This document shows, piece after piece, positions 8,586 to 16,317 of a stretch of DNA of 64,000 nt. The notes beneath the pieces were generated by a model that saw nothing but the letters and a program-made list of their open reading frames with translations, did not search any database and had not been told where the DNA came from. Numbering within the stretch: the first letter of the stretch is position 1; every line of letters begins with the position of its first letter. This DNA comes from Streptomyces sp. NBC_01267 (GTDB lineage Bacteria; Actinomycetota; Actinomycetes; Streptomycetales; Streptomycetaceae), in the NCBI RefSeq assembly GCF_036241575.1, contig NZ_CP108455.1, positions 2,122,501-2,186,500 of the forward strand, in the 5' to 3' direction. The translations under genes and the position numbers were made by a program.

Positions 8586-9395
8586 TTGAGCCACGAGGAT
8601 TTCGATCCACTGCGCATACGTCCGTACGTACAGCTGCCGGATCCGGAGCCCGATCCGGCGGACGACGTGGTGGGGGCCGCGTATCCGACGGAGCCGGTGA
8701 AGCCGGCAGAGCCACCGGTCATGCCGATGCCGACGGTGCCGTTGCAGGTGGTCCGGTTGCCGGTCGGCGGGCCCGGTCCGGAGCCGTCGCCGCGCCGAAA
8801 ACCCTTCGCGGTGCTCGCGGGCGGGGTGGCGGCGCTGGCCGTGCTCGGCGGGGCGGCCTTCGCCGCCGGCCTGTTCCAGGGGGGTGGTTCCGCGCAGGAC
8901 CACGCGCTGCCCGACACGGTGACGAGCGCGCCCGACCTGCCGGCCCGGCCCTCGGCCGTACCGTCACCGTCCGCGCCGTCCGCACCGCCCTCCGGGCCCC
9001 GGGCCACCGCCGCCGTGCGGCCTTCGCCGACCGCCGCCCGGTCCGGACCGCCGCCGAGCGCCACCCCGGCCGGGTCGGCACCGGCCGTTGCCCCGTCGGC
9101 GCCCGCGCAGCCCCCCTCCCCCGTGCGGGCCACCACCCCGGCACCGCACCCGGAATCCGCACCGCCGGACGCCCCGGTACTGCGGGCGGGTGACAGCGGC
9201 CCGGAGGTCGTGGAACTCCAGCAACGGCTGACCCAGCTCTACGTCTACCGGGATACCGCCGACGGCCGCTTCGACCAGCAGGTCACGGACGCGGTGCGGG
9301 AGTACCAGTCGTGGATGAGCATCCACAGCGATCCGCCCGGCGTGTACGGGCCGGCCACCCGGCGCGCGCTGGAGGCGATGACACGGCAGCCGTAG
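8586..9395 (+). CDS. membrane-anchored peptidoglycan-binding domain protein
   Basis: A 269-aa protein from the TTG start. It has an acidic N-terminal cytoplasmic part (LSHEDFDPLRIRPYVQLPDPEPD), one membrane helix (VLAGGVAALAVLGGAAFAAGLF), a long Pro/Ser/Ala/Thr-rich extracytoplasmic spacer, and a C-terminal PG_binding_1 domain (LRAGDSGPEVVELQQRL to YGPATRRALEAM). No catalytic domain is attached, so it probably tethers the membrane to the cell wall or displays its N-terminus to partners. An ATG at 8529 would overlap the divergent MFS start and lacks a ribosome site. It is divergent from the MFS pump. Confidence 0.82.
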   Translation: MSHEDFDPLRIRPYVQLPDPEPDPADDVVGAAYPTEPVKPAEPPVMPMPTVPLQVVRLPVGGPGPEPSPRRKPFAVLAGGVAALAVLGGAAFAAGLFQGGGSAQDHALPDTVTSAPDLPARPSAVPSPSAPSAPPSGPRATAAVRPSPTAARSGPPPSATPAGSAPAVAPSAPAQPPSPVRATTPAPHPESAPPDAPVLRAGDSGPEVVELQQRLTQLYVYRDTADGRFDQQVTDAVREYQSWMSIHSDPPGVYGPATRRALEAMTRQP

Positions 9396-9473
9396 GCAGC
9401 GGCCCGACGACGTCCGGCCGCGTACCACGGAGCTGCCGCGCCGCGGTGACCAGGGCGGCTGGCGCAGACCGCG

Positions 9474-9504
9474 CCACTTTTTGTACCCTGCTGAAACAAA
9501 GTGG
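9474..9504. promoter_or_regulatory. 7-bp inverted repeat ahead of the HAD gene
   Basis: CCACTTT (9474-9480) pairs with AAAGTGG (9498-9504) around a 17-nt spacer. It lies in the 213-nt gap between the PG-binding gene and the HAD gene; a pyrimidine-rich CTTCTT stretch (9541-9592) follows. It could be an operator or part of a weak terminator. Confidence 0.3.
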
Positions 9505-9608
9505 TTCCGCCCGTACTCCCTGACCGGCGGGCGGGACCGCCTTGTTTCTTCACTTCCGCGCCGTTTCTTCTTCCGCGCTGTTGCTTCTTCCGCGCCCCTG
9601 GAGCCCTG

Positions 9609-10262
9609 ATGACCGTGCTGACCGCCCGCGCGCTGCTGCTCGACATGGACGGCACCCTCGTGAACTCCGACGCCGTCGTCGAGCGCATCTGGCACCGCTG
9701 GGCCGTCGACCACGGGCTGGACCCGCACGAGGCGCTCAAGGTCGTCCACGGCCGCCAGGGGTACGCGACCATGGCCGTACTCCTCCCGGATCGCCCGGTC
9801 GAGGAGAACTACGCGGACAACCGCAGGATGCTCGCCCTGGAGACCGCGGACACCGAAGGAGTGGTCCCGGTCCCCGGCGCCCCGGCCTTCATGGACGCAC
9901 TGGTCGGCCTTCCGCACGCCCTGGTCACCTCGGCCGACGAGCGGCTGGCGCAGGCCCGGATGACGGCCGCCGGGGTGCGCATGCCGGAGATCCGGATCAC
10001 GGCGGAGAGCGTCGGCGCCAGCAAGCCGGACCCGGAGGGCTTCCTCAAGGGCGCGGCCTCCCTGGGCTTCGCCCCCGCCGACTGCATCGTCTTCGAGGAC
10101 TCGGGGGCGGGCATCGCCGCGGGGCACGCGGCGGGTATGCGCGTGGTGGGCGTCGGCCCGCGGGCCGCCGCACACGCACCGGCCGCCCAGGTGCGGGACC
10201 TGACGCAGATCCGCGTCGAGCGGGCGGACGACGGCACGCTGCGGGTGCACGTCACGGCCTGA
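9609..10262 (+). CDS. HAD-superfamily sugar-phosphatase-like hydrolase
   Basis: A 217-aa haloacid-dehalogenase-fold phosphatase of the beta-phosphoglucomutase/YfbT type. Motif I is LLLDMDGTLVNSD (nucleophile Asp plus acid-base Asp), motif II is the Thr in LVTSADE, motif III is the Lys in GASKPDPEGF, and motif IV is FEDSGAGIAAG. The cap domain lies between motifs I and II. The family dephosphorylates sugar or polyol phosphates. The ATG at 9609 follows CTGGAG; upstream in-frame codons are non-coding in character. The stop lies inside a long bidirectional terminator. Confidence 0.9.
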   Translation: MTVLTARALLLDMDGTLVNSDAVVERIWHRWAVDHGLDPHEALKVVHGRQGYATMAVLLPDRPVEENYADNRRMLALETADTEGVVPVPGAPAFMDALVGLPHALVTSADERLAQARMTAAGVRMPEIRITAESVGASKPDPEGFLKGAASLGFAPADCIVFEDSGAGIAAGHAAGMRVVGVGPRAAAHAPAAQVRDLTQIRVERADDGTLRVHVTA

Positions 10263-10299
10263 CACCCCGGGGCCGGTCCTCCGCGGTGTCAGGCCGTGA
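10252..10299. terminator. bidirectional 15-bp terminator between the HAD and GDT1 genes
   Basis: TCACGGCCTGACACC (10252-10266) and GGTGTCAGGCCGTGA (10285-10299) are perfectly complementary with an 18-nt loop. The left arm contains the HAD stop codon, and the right arm ends 6 nt before the stop of the convergent GDT1 gene. Confidence 0.8.
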
Positions 10300-10305
10300 A
10301 GCCGC

Positions 10306-10887
10306 TCAGCCCGCGATCGCCTCGTACAGGCTGAATCCCGCGAGCACCAGCATCAGACCGGCCGCGATCTTCGTGATCAGCTTCAGCGGCACGTGCTTCA
10401 TCAGCTTGCGGCCACCGAGGATCCCCAGGCCGCCGACCGCCCACAGGGCGAGCACGGCACCGATGCCGACCGAGACCGGGCTGTCGTAACGGGCGGCCAG
10501 GTTGGCCGTCATGATCTGCGTCAGGTCACCGAACTCGGCGACGAGAATCAGCATGAAGCCGGCCCCGGCCACCTTCCAGAAGGACTGGTCGGCGGGGGCC
10601 TTGACCTCTTCCTCCTCGTCGTCCTTCTTGAAGAGCAGCATCGCCGCGCCCGCCAGGAACAGCGCGCCGACGATCGCCTGGAGCAGCCGGTGCGGGATCA
10701 GCGTCAGGACGCTGCCCGCGGCGATGGCGAGGGCCACATGGACGGCGAAGGCCGCCGCGACGCCGACGAAGACGTACGAGGCGCGGTAGCGGGTGCCGAG
10801 CATCAGACCGGCGAGAGCGGTCTTGTCGGGGAGTTCGGCGAGAAAGACCACGCCGAAGGTGATCGCCAGGATCGTGAAGCTGATCAC
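10306..10887 (-). CDS. TMEM165/GDT1 family Mn2+ (Ca2+) exporter
   Basis: A 193-aa six-helix membrane protein made of two inverted halves. Each half carries the family's acidic motif: FLAELPDKTALAG (residues about 15-27) and LVAEFGDLTQIM (about 114-125), E-x-x-D-[KL]-T. A charged cytoplasmic loop (KKDDEEEEVKAP) separates the halves. The family exports Mn2+ or exchanges Ca2+/Mn2+ for protons. GTG start at 10887 with GAGG 10 nt upstream. The leader contains a yybP-ykoY-type Mn-sensing riboswitch, which strongly supports manganese as the substrate. The gene upstream on the same strand is a broken fetB-like metal permease gene. Confidence 0.93.
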   Translation of the reverse strand: MISFTILAITFGVVFLAELPDKTALAGLMLGTRYRASYVFVGVAAAFAVHVALAIAAGSVLTLIPHRLLQAIVGALFLAGAAMLLFKKDDEEEEVKAPADQSFWKVAGAGFMLILVAEFGDLTQIMTANLAARYDSPVSVGIGAVLALWAVGGLGILGGRKLMKHVPLKLITKIAAGLMLVLAGFSLYEAIAG

Positions 10888-10987
10888 GGGTTGATTTCCT
10901 CAATCGGTACGGGCTGCCCGCGCCGAGAGGACCTGAACTCGTGGAACAAGGGGTCGCTTCGGCACGGCAGCGTCAACAGGACACTGC

Positions 10988-11099
10988 GGCCGAAGGTCTC
11001 GCTGGCGGGTCTCCAAGAAGATCCGCCTCCGGGCGCCGGCCGAACCGAGGTTCGGCAGTATGTCGACGTTCCGGCGAAGAGCTACTCCCCTTCTGCTCC
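10988..11099 (-). promoter_or_regulatory. yybP-ykoY family manganese riboswitch
   Basis: Reading the minus strand, the leader of the GDT1 gene has the family's sequence landmarks in order: GAAGGGGAGTAGC (ending near 11081), GTCGACATAC (about 11058-11067), and AGACCTTCGG (about 10990-10999). GAAGG pairs with CCTTC to close the junction. Known members bind Mn2+ and switch on Mn exporters of the MntP, Alx and TMEM165/GDT1 types, which is what lies downstream. About 100 nt of expression platform follows before the GTG. The identification rests on motif recognition, without a covariance search. Confidence 0.82.
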
Positions 11100-11119
11100 G
11101 TACAGGGTACGGCACCGGC

Positions 11120-12009
11120 TCATCGGCGCAGCCGCCCCCGGGCCACCAGCTCCAGCACCAGGGCGACCGACACCACCTGCACCACACAGAGCGCGACCAG
11201 CACGAACAGCTGCACGGCCCCGGCCAGCAGCGGGGAGGATCCGCTCAGCAGCATGCCGACGAAGACCGGCGGGCAATTGGGGGGTGGGTGAAGGAGCGAG
11301 GTCTGGTGCGTGCGGTCGCAAGGCGGAGGATTGAGGCATGGCGGAGCCATGGTGATTGACGACAACGCGGCGAGCGTGCGTGCCAGACCCCGCGACGCCG
11401 CCCCCCAATTGCCCGCCGGTCTCAAGCACCTGGGAGAGTGACCAGGCCCACAGTCCTGGTCTGGTCGAGCCCCGGCAGCAGCGCGTCGGACGCGGCCGGC
11501 CTGGCTATCTCCAGCCGGGCCTCGCGGTCGAGCAGACCCAGCGCCATCCCGGCCTCGACCTCGCCCGCGCGCACCGTCAGTTCGTCGAGGGCACGACGGC
11601 CGCCGAGCACGGTCGCGGTGAGCGCGCCGCCGATGAGGATCCCGGCGATCGGGATGACCGCGATCCCCCGCACCGGCACGAGCCCGGTCAGCAGCAGCAC
11701 CGCCACCACCGGGAAGACCCCGGCCGCGATCGGCACGGCCGCCCACCACCAGGTCCCGTTCCGGGTGATGCGGCGGCCCGCCGTCCGTACCGCCACCGCG
11801 TACATCAGCGCCACGAAGCCGAACGACAGCCCCGATCGGACGACCCAGCCGATCAAAAGTGCTACGGCCCCGAGTTGAACCGCCGCCCGGAGCCCCGCGG
11901 TCAGGATCTCGCGGGCGCGGTCGAGCCTGGCGAGGGCTGCCACCAGGGCCGCGACCAGCAGGAGTGCACCGAGGGTGATTCCCAGCGTGAGGTTGACGGG
12001 TAGCAACAC
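11120..12009 (-). pseudogene. fetB/YbbM-like ABC permease (UPF0014), interrupted by a MITE-like element
   Basis: The first 195 codons (GTG at 12009) encode a UPF0014 metal-transport-type permease: six hydrophobic stretches, VPVRGIAVIPIAGILIGGALTATVLGGRRALDEL, and the family end LDQTRTVGLVTLPGA. The frame then hits TGA inside a 160-bp insertion (11263-11422). On the other side the missing C-terminus resumes in another frame: FVGMLLSGSSPLLAGAVQLFVLVAL to ELVARGRLRR, stop at 11120. Intact homologues run straight from PGA into FVGM, so a single insertion split the gene. The product, if made, lacks the last membrane segment. E. coli FetB is linked to iron export; the substrate here is unknown. Confidence 0.85.
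11263..11422. mobile_element. 160-bp MITE-like element with 22-bp perfect terminal inverted repeats
   Basis: The ends AGACCGGCGGGCAATTGGGG (plus GG) at 11263-11284 and the exact reverse complement at 11401-11422 bracket 116 bp with no transposase gene. The interior has further dyads: CATGGC-GGA-GCCATG near 11338-11352, and GGTCTGG (11301-11307) against CCAGACC (11383-11389). It sits between two halves of a fetB-like gene. A target-site duplication is not clear at single-base level. Size, lack of coding capacity and perfect TIRs fit a non-autonomous element mobilised by a transposase elsewhere. Confidence 0.8.
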
Positions 12010-12185
12010 GCGCCAACCGTACGGTCATCCGGAAGATCTGTGGACACGTCAAACCTCGCCACAGCTCTTGATGTGACGTGCGCATGTCGCCACTCTGTTA
12101 CCTGGCGCCCACCCCACGGCAATCCGGCGCCGCCACGATGTCCGAACCAGAGCGGCCAACGCCACTCCACCCCACGGGAGTTCAC

Positions 12186-12827
12186 ATGTCAGGTGTCTAC
12201 GCGCGTCGAATAGCTGTTCTCGCCGCGACCGCAGGTCTCACGCTCGCCGGTCTCGTCACCGCCCCCGCCGCCCAGGCGGCCCTGCCCACTCCGGTGTCCG
12301 CGGCCACCGCCCGCACCTATCTCAGCTCCCTCACCGTCGCGGCCGAGGGCTCGTCCGACGGCTACAGCCGCGCCAAATTCCCGCACTGGATCATCCAGTC
12401 CGGCACCTGCGACACCCGCGAAGTGGTACTCAAGCGCGACGGCACCGATGTGGTGCAGAGCTCCAGTTGCGCGGCCACCAGCGGCAATTGGCACTCCGAG
12501 TACGACGGCGCCAACTGGACGGCGTCGTCCGACGTGGACATCGACCACATGGTCCCGCTCGCCGAAGCCTGGCGCTCGGGCGCCAGCGCCTGGACCACCG
12601 CGCAGCGGCAGGCGTTCGCCAACGACCTGACCCGCCCGCAGCTCATCGCCGTGACCGACAACGTCAACCAGTCCAAGGGCGACAAGGACCCGGCCAAGTG
12701 GCTCCCGCCGCTGGCCAGTTACAAGTGCACCTACGTCCGGGCCTGGGTGGAGGTGAAGCACTACTACAAGCTCACCGTCGACTCGGCCGAGAAGACCGCG
12801 CTCCAGGGCGTCCTGAACGGCTGCTGA
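12186..12827 (+). CDS. secreted HNH nuclease (DUF1524/GmrSD C-terminal type)
   Basis: A 213-aa exported protein. A signal peptide (residues 1 to about 33, ending VTAPAAQAAL) precedes a nuclease domain with VDIDHMVPLAEAWRSGASAW, the DxDHxxPL motif of extracellular DUF1524-type HNH nucleases, and a distal NQSKGDKDPAKWLPP. Cysteines in GTCD, SSCA, YKCT and the terminal NGC could form disulphides. GGGAG sits 6 nt before the ATG. It probably degrades extracellular DNA or RNA for nutrients or competition. The gene is monocistronic and closed by a perfect 14-bp hairpin. Confidence 0.88.
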   Translation: MSGVYARRIAVLAATAGLTLAGLVTAPAAQAALPTPVSAATARTYLSSLTVAAEGSSDGYSRAKFPHWIIQSGTCDTREVVLKRDGTDVVQSSSCAATSGNWHSEYDGANWTASSDVDIDHMVPLAEAWRSGASAWTTAQRQAFANDLTRPQLIAVTDNVNQSKGDKDPAKWLPPLASYKCTYVRAWVEVKHYYKLTVDSAEKTALQGVLNGC

Positions 12828-12850
12828 AACCATCCTCCTCGGTGACGGAC

Positions 12851-12890
12851 GGTGCCCGGTCCGGTGGAACGCCCTGCCGGACCGGGCACC
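12851..12890. terminator. 14-bp hairpin between the nuclease and SOD-like genes
   Basis: GGTGCCCGGTCCGG (12851-12864) and CCGGACCGGGCACC (12877-12890) pair perfectly around a 12-nt loop. It stands between two convergent genes and probably stops both. Confidence 0.8.
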
Positions 12891-12896
12891 CCCGTG

Positions 12897-13436
12897 TCAC
12901 CTCACGGACGGTCCGGCCACCGGCCCGAACGGCACCGCGAAGCAGGCCGCACGGTCCCCCTCGCCGTGCCGCGTCGGGTGGATCACGACCGAACCGGCCC
13001 CGCCGGGACGGAAGTTCCAGCCGCGCCACGCGGTCACGGTCGCACCGCCCTTCGCGTCGGTGGTGAAGTCCAGCGGCATCCGGCCGGCCGGACCCGCCGG
13101 GCTCCCGGCGTCCCGGTACCGGGGCCCCGCGGAGCCGGGCGTGCTGCCGCAGGTCCCGGTGTGGACGTCCATGCCGTACACACGCCGGGGGTTCAGCCCC
13201 GTCAGCCGCGCCGTGACCCGTGTCCCCGAGGCATCCCTGGACTGTTCGACCACGATCCCGGCCGCGGCGGGCACCCGCTCCATGTCGTACGTCACCGCCG
13301 GCGAAGCGATGAACGCCGAGGGCGGCGCGAACTGCGCGTGGACCCGCTGCCAGTACGTCCCCGCGGGCACGTTCCCGGCGCCCCCGCCCGTCAGCATCGC
13401 CAGCGCCGCCGCTCCGGCCAGTACGCCTGCCACCAT
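12897..13436 (-). CDS. Cu/Zn superoxide dismutase-like exported protein, metal ligands degenerate
   Basis: A 179-aa protein with an N-terminal membrane/signal segment (VAGVLAGAAALAMLTGGGAG) and a C-terminal region resembling the Cu/Zn SOD fold: LTGLNPRRVYGMDVHTGTCG matches the copper-loop strand, and GDRAACFAV the end of the family. Where true SODs have H-x-H this one has D-V-H, and the remaining His ligands are not obvious, so catalysis is doubtful. ATG at 13436 is chosen because AAGGAG lies 6 nt upstream; codons before it have no ribosome site. Role unknown, perhaps a structural or metal-binding relative. Confidence 0.72.
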   Translation of the reverse strand: MVAGVLAGAAALAMLTGGGAGNVPAGTYWQRVHAQFAPPSAFIASPAVTYDMERVPAAAGIVVEQSRDASGTRVTARLTGLNPRRVYGMDVHTGTCGSTPGSAGPRYRDAGSPAGPAGRMPLDFTTDAKGGATVTAWRGWNFRPGGAGSVVIHPTRHGEGDRAACFAVPFGPVAGPSVR

Positions 13437-13708
13437 CGTCCGCTCCTTGTCGCTCTGCCCGACTGCTTCCGCGACTGCCGCACCGATCGGCGGCACCGCC
13501 CGCTCATCGAATGCTGTGCGGCCCCGGCCCGGGGGCGCGGCGGCGAAACCCGCGCGAGGACAACCCGTACGAGTGAACGTGATCTATCGAACATCACCCG
13601 CCCCGGGGGAACCCGGCGGAAACTCCACGCGTACGCTGTATGGCTGTACTGCCGCACCTGCTGCTCTCCTGCGACGCCGCGGCCTTGTTGACGAGCCGGG
13701 GAGTCCGA

Positions 13709-14335
13709 GTGTTCGAGAGTGTGCGGTCACTGACCGACAGTCCATGGATCTATGCCGTGGTCGCGCTCTCCGTCGTCCTCGATGTCTTCGTGCCGATACT
13801 GCCCAGCGGAGTCCTGGTGATCACCGCGGCCACCGGCGCGGCGGCGGGCTCCACCACCGTGGCCGGGCAGGTCCCGCACAACGTCCCGGACCTGCTGATC
13901 CTCACGGCCTGCGCGGCAGCCGCCTCGGTTCTGGGTGATCTGGTCGCATACCGGCTGGCCTGGCGCGGTGGTGAGCGCCTGGACCGGGCCATCGCCCGTT
14001 CCCGCCGGCTGACCGCCGCGCAGGACCGTCTCGGCACGGCGCTCGCCCGGGGCGGCGGGCTGCTCGTCGTCATAGCGCGTTTCGCGCCCGCGGGCCGCTC
14101 GGTCGTCTCGCTCGGCGCGGGCGCCGCGCACCGCAGGGCGAAGGAGTTCCTGCCCTGGTCGGCCCTGGCGGGCGTGGCCTGGGCGGGTTACAGCGTGGGG
14201 CTCGGATACTTCGGCGGTCAGTGGCTCGGCGCGAGCTGGCTGGGCACGGCGGTGTCACTGCTCGCGCTGTTCGGCGCGGGCTCGGTGGCGGCGCTGCTCA
14301 TACGGCGCCCCGCGACGCCCGTCACCGCTTCCTAG
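13709..14335 (+). CDS. DedA/VTT-domain membrane protein
   Basis: A 208-aa protein of the DedA (SNARE-associated) family: hydrophobic segments, a re-entrant VFVPILPSGVLVITA loop, YRLAWRGGERLDRAIARS, and the conserved RFAPAGRSVVSLGAGA near the third quarter (F-x-R-x-x-P/A-G-R). DedA proteins are implicated in recycling undecaprenyl phosphate or other lipids across the membrane and in proton-motive-force homeostasis. The GTG at 13709 follows GGGAG by 6 nt; an ATG 23 codons upstream has no ribosome site. Divergent from the SOD-like gene. Confidence 0.87.
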   Translation: MFESVRSLTDSPWIYAVVALSVVLDVFVPILPSGVLVITAATGAAAGSTTVAGQVPHNVPDLLILTACAAAASVLGDLVAYRLAWRGGERLDRAIARSRRLTAAQDRLGTALARGGGLLVVIARFAPAGRSVVSLGAGAAHRRAKEFLPWSALAGVAWAGYSVGLGYFGGQWLGASWLGTAVSLLALFGAGSVAALLIRRPATPVTAS

Positions 14336-14440
14336 GACATCACCCCGCAGAGCCCCGCAGAACCCTGCAGAACCCCGGAGCCCCCGGCGCCCGCCCCGAG
14401 CCGGGACCGGCTTCGCCGCACGGGCGCCCGGCCGCGCCGG

Positions 14441-14662
14441 TCACGGCTTCGCGGCCCCGCGTACCTCCAGATCCGCGAGCAGCCGCTGCGTCGCCCCGGC
14501 GATCTCGTCCACGGCCCGGTCGAACACCTCACGGTTGTGTGCGGCGGGCGCCCGGAACCCCGAGACCTTCCGTACGTACTGGAGCGCGGCTGCCCTGATC
14601 TCCTCCTCGGTGGCTGCTTCGGGGAGAACGGGCGGGCGGAGGGTCTTGATACTGCGGCACAT
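14441..14662 (-). CDS. DUF2277 family protein
   Basis: A 73-aa soluble protein beginning MCRSIKTLRPP, the hallmark of DUF2277, then EATEEEIRAAALQYVRKVSGF and a helical C-terminus (FDRAVDEIAGATQRLLADLEVRG). The Cys and RSIK at the N-terminus are invariant in relatives I recall. Function unknown; small DNA-binding or adaptor roles have been guessed for the family. Single gene in a short gap between DedA and DUF1254. Confidence 0.88.
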   Translation of the reverse strand: MCRSIKTLRPPVLPEAATEEEIRAAALQYVRKVSGFRAPAAHNREVFDRAVDEIAGATQRLLADLEVRGAAKP

Positions 14663-14785
14663 GCCTCAAGTGTCACGCGTTCGGGCCACGAGTGTCAGGC
14701 GTTCGGGCCGCGAGTGCCGGGGACCGGGCCGCGAGTGCCGGGGACCGGCCGGTCCCGCCGGGGTGAGTGGCCGCAGCCGGTCGCG

Positions 14786-16138
14786 TCACCCTCCGGCGGG
14801 CCGCCGGACCTCGATGCGCGGGATCTCGTAACTCCCGTCCAGAACGGACTGCTCGGGGGTGTACAGCCGGAGCATCGGCCGGAAGTCCCCGGTCGGCGCG
14901 GGCAGCCAGTTGGCGGCCTCGACCGGGTCGGTGGGGCGGTCCCGCTGGATGTACACCGTCAGTGAGCCGTCGTCGCCGTACACGAGTCCCGGTGTCCGGT
15001 CCCCGATCGAGTACCGCTCGGCCGGGTTGTCGACGAGGTAGAAGTGCGGGGTGTCGTACATGGTCACCGACCAGAAGGACCGCACGGGCGGCAGCTGGTC
15101 GAAGCGCAGCGTGTAGCTCTTGGAGCCGTTGAGCCACTGGCCTTCGGCGTCCTCGTAGGTGTGGGCGTAGACCGCTTCGTAGCCGTGGTTGCCCCACAGC
15201 CCGGTCCGGGCCGCGACCGCCCTGGTCAGGTACGACGCCCCGCGGTCGGCGATCCGCCACTCCGGGGAGTCGATCGTGCCCACCCCGAACCAGTCGAGGT
15301 TGTAGTCGAAGAGATGCGGGTTCATCTCCCACGCCCCCGGCGTCCGGCTGCCGTCCTCGGCGGGCCGGCTCGCCCGCTCGACGAACTCGGTGCCCTGCTT
15401 CAGTCCCTCGGCGAGCCCGCGTACCAGCGCCGGGTCGGGCCGGACGTACGGCGACGGTCCCTCCTCCAGCACCCCCAGCAGCTGGAAACGGTCCTGGTAC
15501 GCACGGTCGTCGGCGGACGGCGGGAAGGCCGCCATCCAGACCCTGAGCTTCTCGAAGAACTGCAGGGTGGGCGGCACCTCGTGGTCGATCGCGGGCAGAC
15601 CGGTGCGGTGCATCACCGCTTCGAGGACCTTGAGGTGCAGCCGCTGCTGGAGCCCGTGGACGCGGGGCAGGTCGGCGGGCCCGTCGCAGGCCTGGCGCCC
15701 GGCGATGGTGACGACGCTGGTCGGCGCGTCGATCACCCCGGTCACCTCGTCGGGCACCTCGCCCGCCCAGCCGGGCGGCACGATCAGCCACTTGCCCTCA
15801 CCGGTTCCGGTCGCGCGGCGGCCGACGTAGGCGAAGTTGTTGCTCCACGCGTCGATGAACTGGAGGACGTAGTACGCACCGAGCGTGTCCGGTACGTGCA
15901 GCAGCACCGGGCCGCCGGAGAGGTCGAGTTGTGCGACCGAGTACACCGTGTCGTTGTTCACCGACACGAAGTGCGCTTCCGGGGTGGCGAGCCGGGAGGA
16001 GTGCGCGAACTCGTTGAAGGCCGCGGACGGCAGCGAACCGAACCCCTTGTGCAGGGCGGTCGAGACCATCGACAGGTCGAAGACCAGCGGGTACCCGTAG
16101 ACGTACGCCTCGGCGGCGAGGTCGGAGAGCTCAGTCAC
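14786..16138 (-). CDS. DUF1254/DUF1214 domain protein
   Basis: A 450-aa protein with an N-terminal DUF1254 (EAYVYGYPLVFDL, FVSVNNDTVYSVAQLDLSGGPVLLHVPDT) and a C-terminal DUF1214 (LPPVRSFWSVTMYD, PTDPVEAANWLPAPTGDFRPMLRLY). The pair is widespread in bacteria and has no settled biochemical role. No signal peptide is seen, so this copy looks cytoplasmic. GTG start with GAGAGGAG 6 nt upstream. The gap to the next gene upstream (16139-16317) holds no recognisable gene. Confidence 0.88.
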   Translation of the reverse strand: MTELSDLAAEAYVYGYPLVFDLSMVSTALHKGFGSLPSAAFNEFAHSSRLATPEAHFVSVNNDTVYSVAQLDLSGGPVLLHVPDTLGAYYVLQFIDAWSNNFAYVGRRATGTGEGKWLIVPPGWAGEVPDEVTGVIDAPTSVVTIAGRQACDGPADLPRVHGLQQRLHLKVLEAVMHRTGLPAIDHEVPPTLQFFEKLRVWMAAFPPSADDRAYQDRFQLLGVLEEGPSPYVRPDPALVRGLAEGLKQGTEFVERASRPAEDGSRTPGAWEMNPHLFDYNLDWFGVGTIDSPEWRIADRGASYLTRAVAARTGLWGNHGYEAVYAHTYEDAEGQWLNGSKSYTLRFDQLPPVRSFWSVTMYDTPHFYLVDNPAERYSIGDRTPGLVYGDDGSLTVYIQRDRPTDPVEAANWLPAPTGDFRPMLRLYTPEQSVLDGSYEIPRIEVRRPAGG

Positions 16139-16317
16139 TTCGGGCTCCTCTCAGCCGCGCACCCGGGGCGCGGGGTTCCGAGCCTGGCCGGGCGGCGTAC
16201 GGGCGACCACCGGGGCGCGGCCGATCGGGTGAAGCGGGGGCGCGGCCGAAGGAGTGAGGCCGGGGGCAGGGGTCCCGTACGGCGCGGGGCAGGGGCCCGG
16301 TACGGCACCGGCGCCGG

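Noticed and set aside
8531..9136. N-terminal extension of the MFS pump by about 200 residues
   Set aside because: The extension is antisense to the PG-binding gene, is Gly/Ala/Pro-rich, and precedes the normal helix 1 start at MAQES.
9541..9592. Small RNA or repeat in the CTTCTT-rich stretch
   Set aside because: Only a pyrimidine-rich leader without stable structure or repeat unit could be seen.
11349..11441. 30-codon frame starting MVIDDNAAS inside the MITE-like element
   Set aside because: It crosses the element end into the broken permease gene and has no ribosome site or family match.
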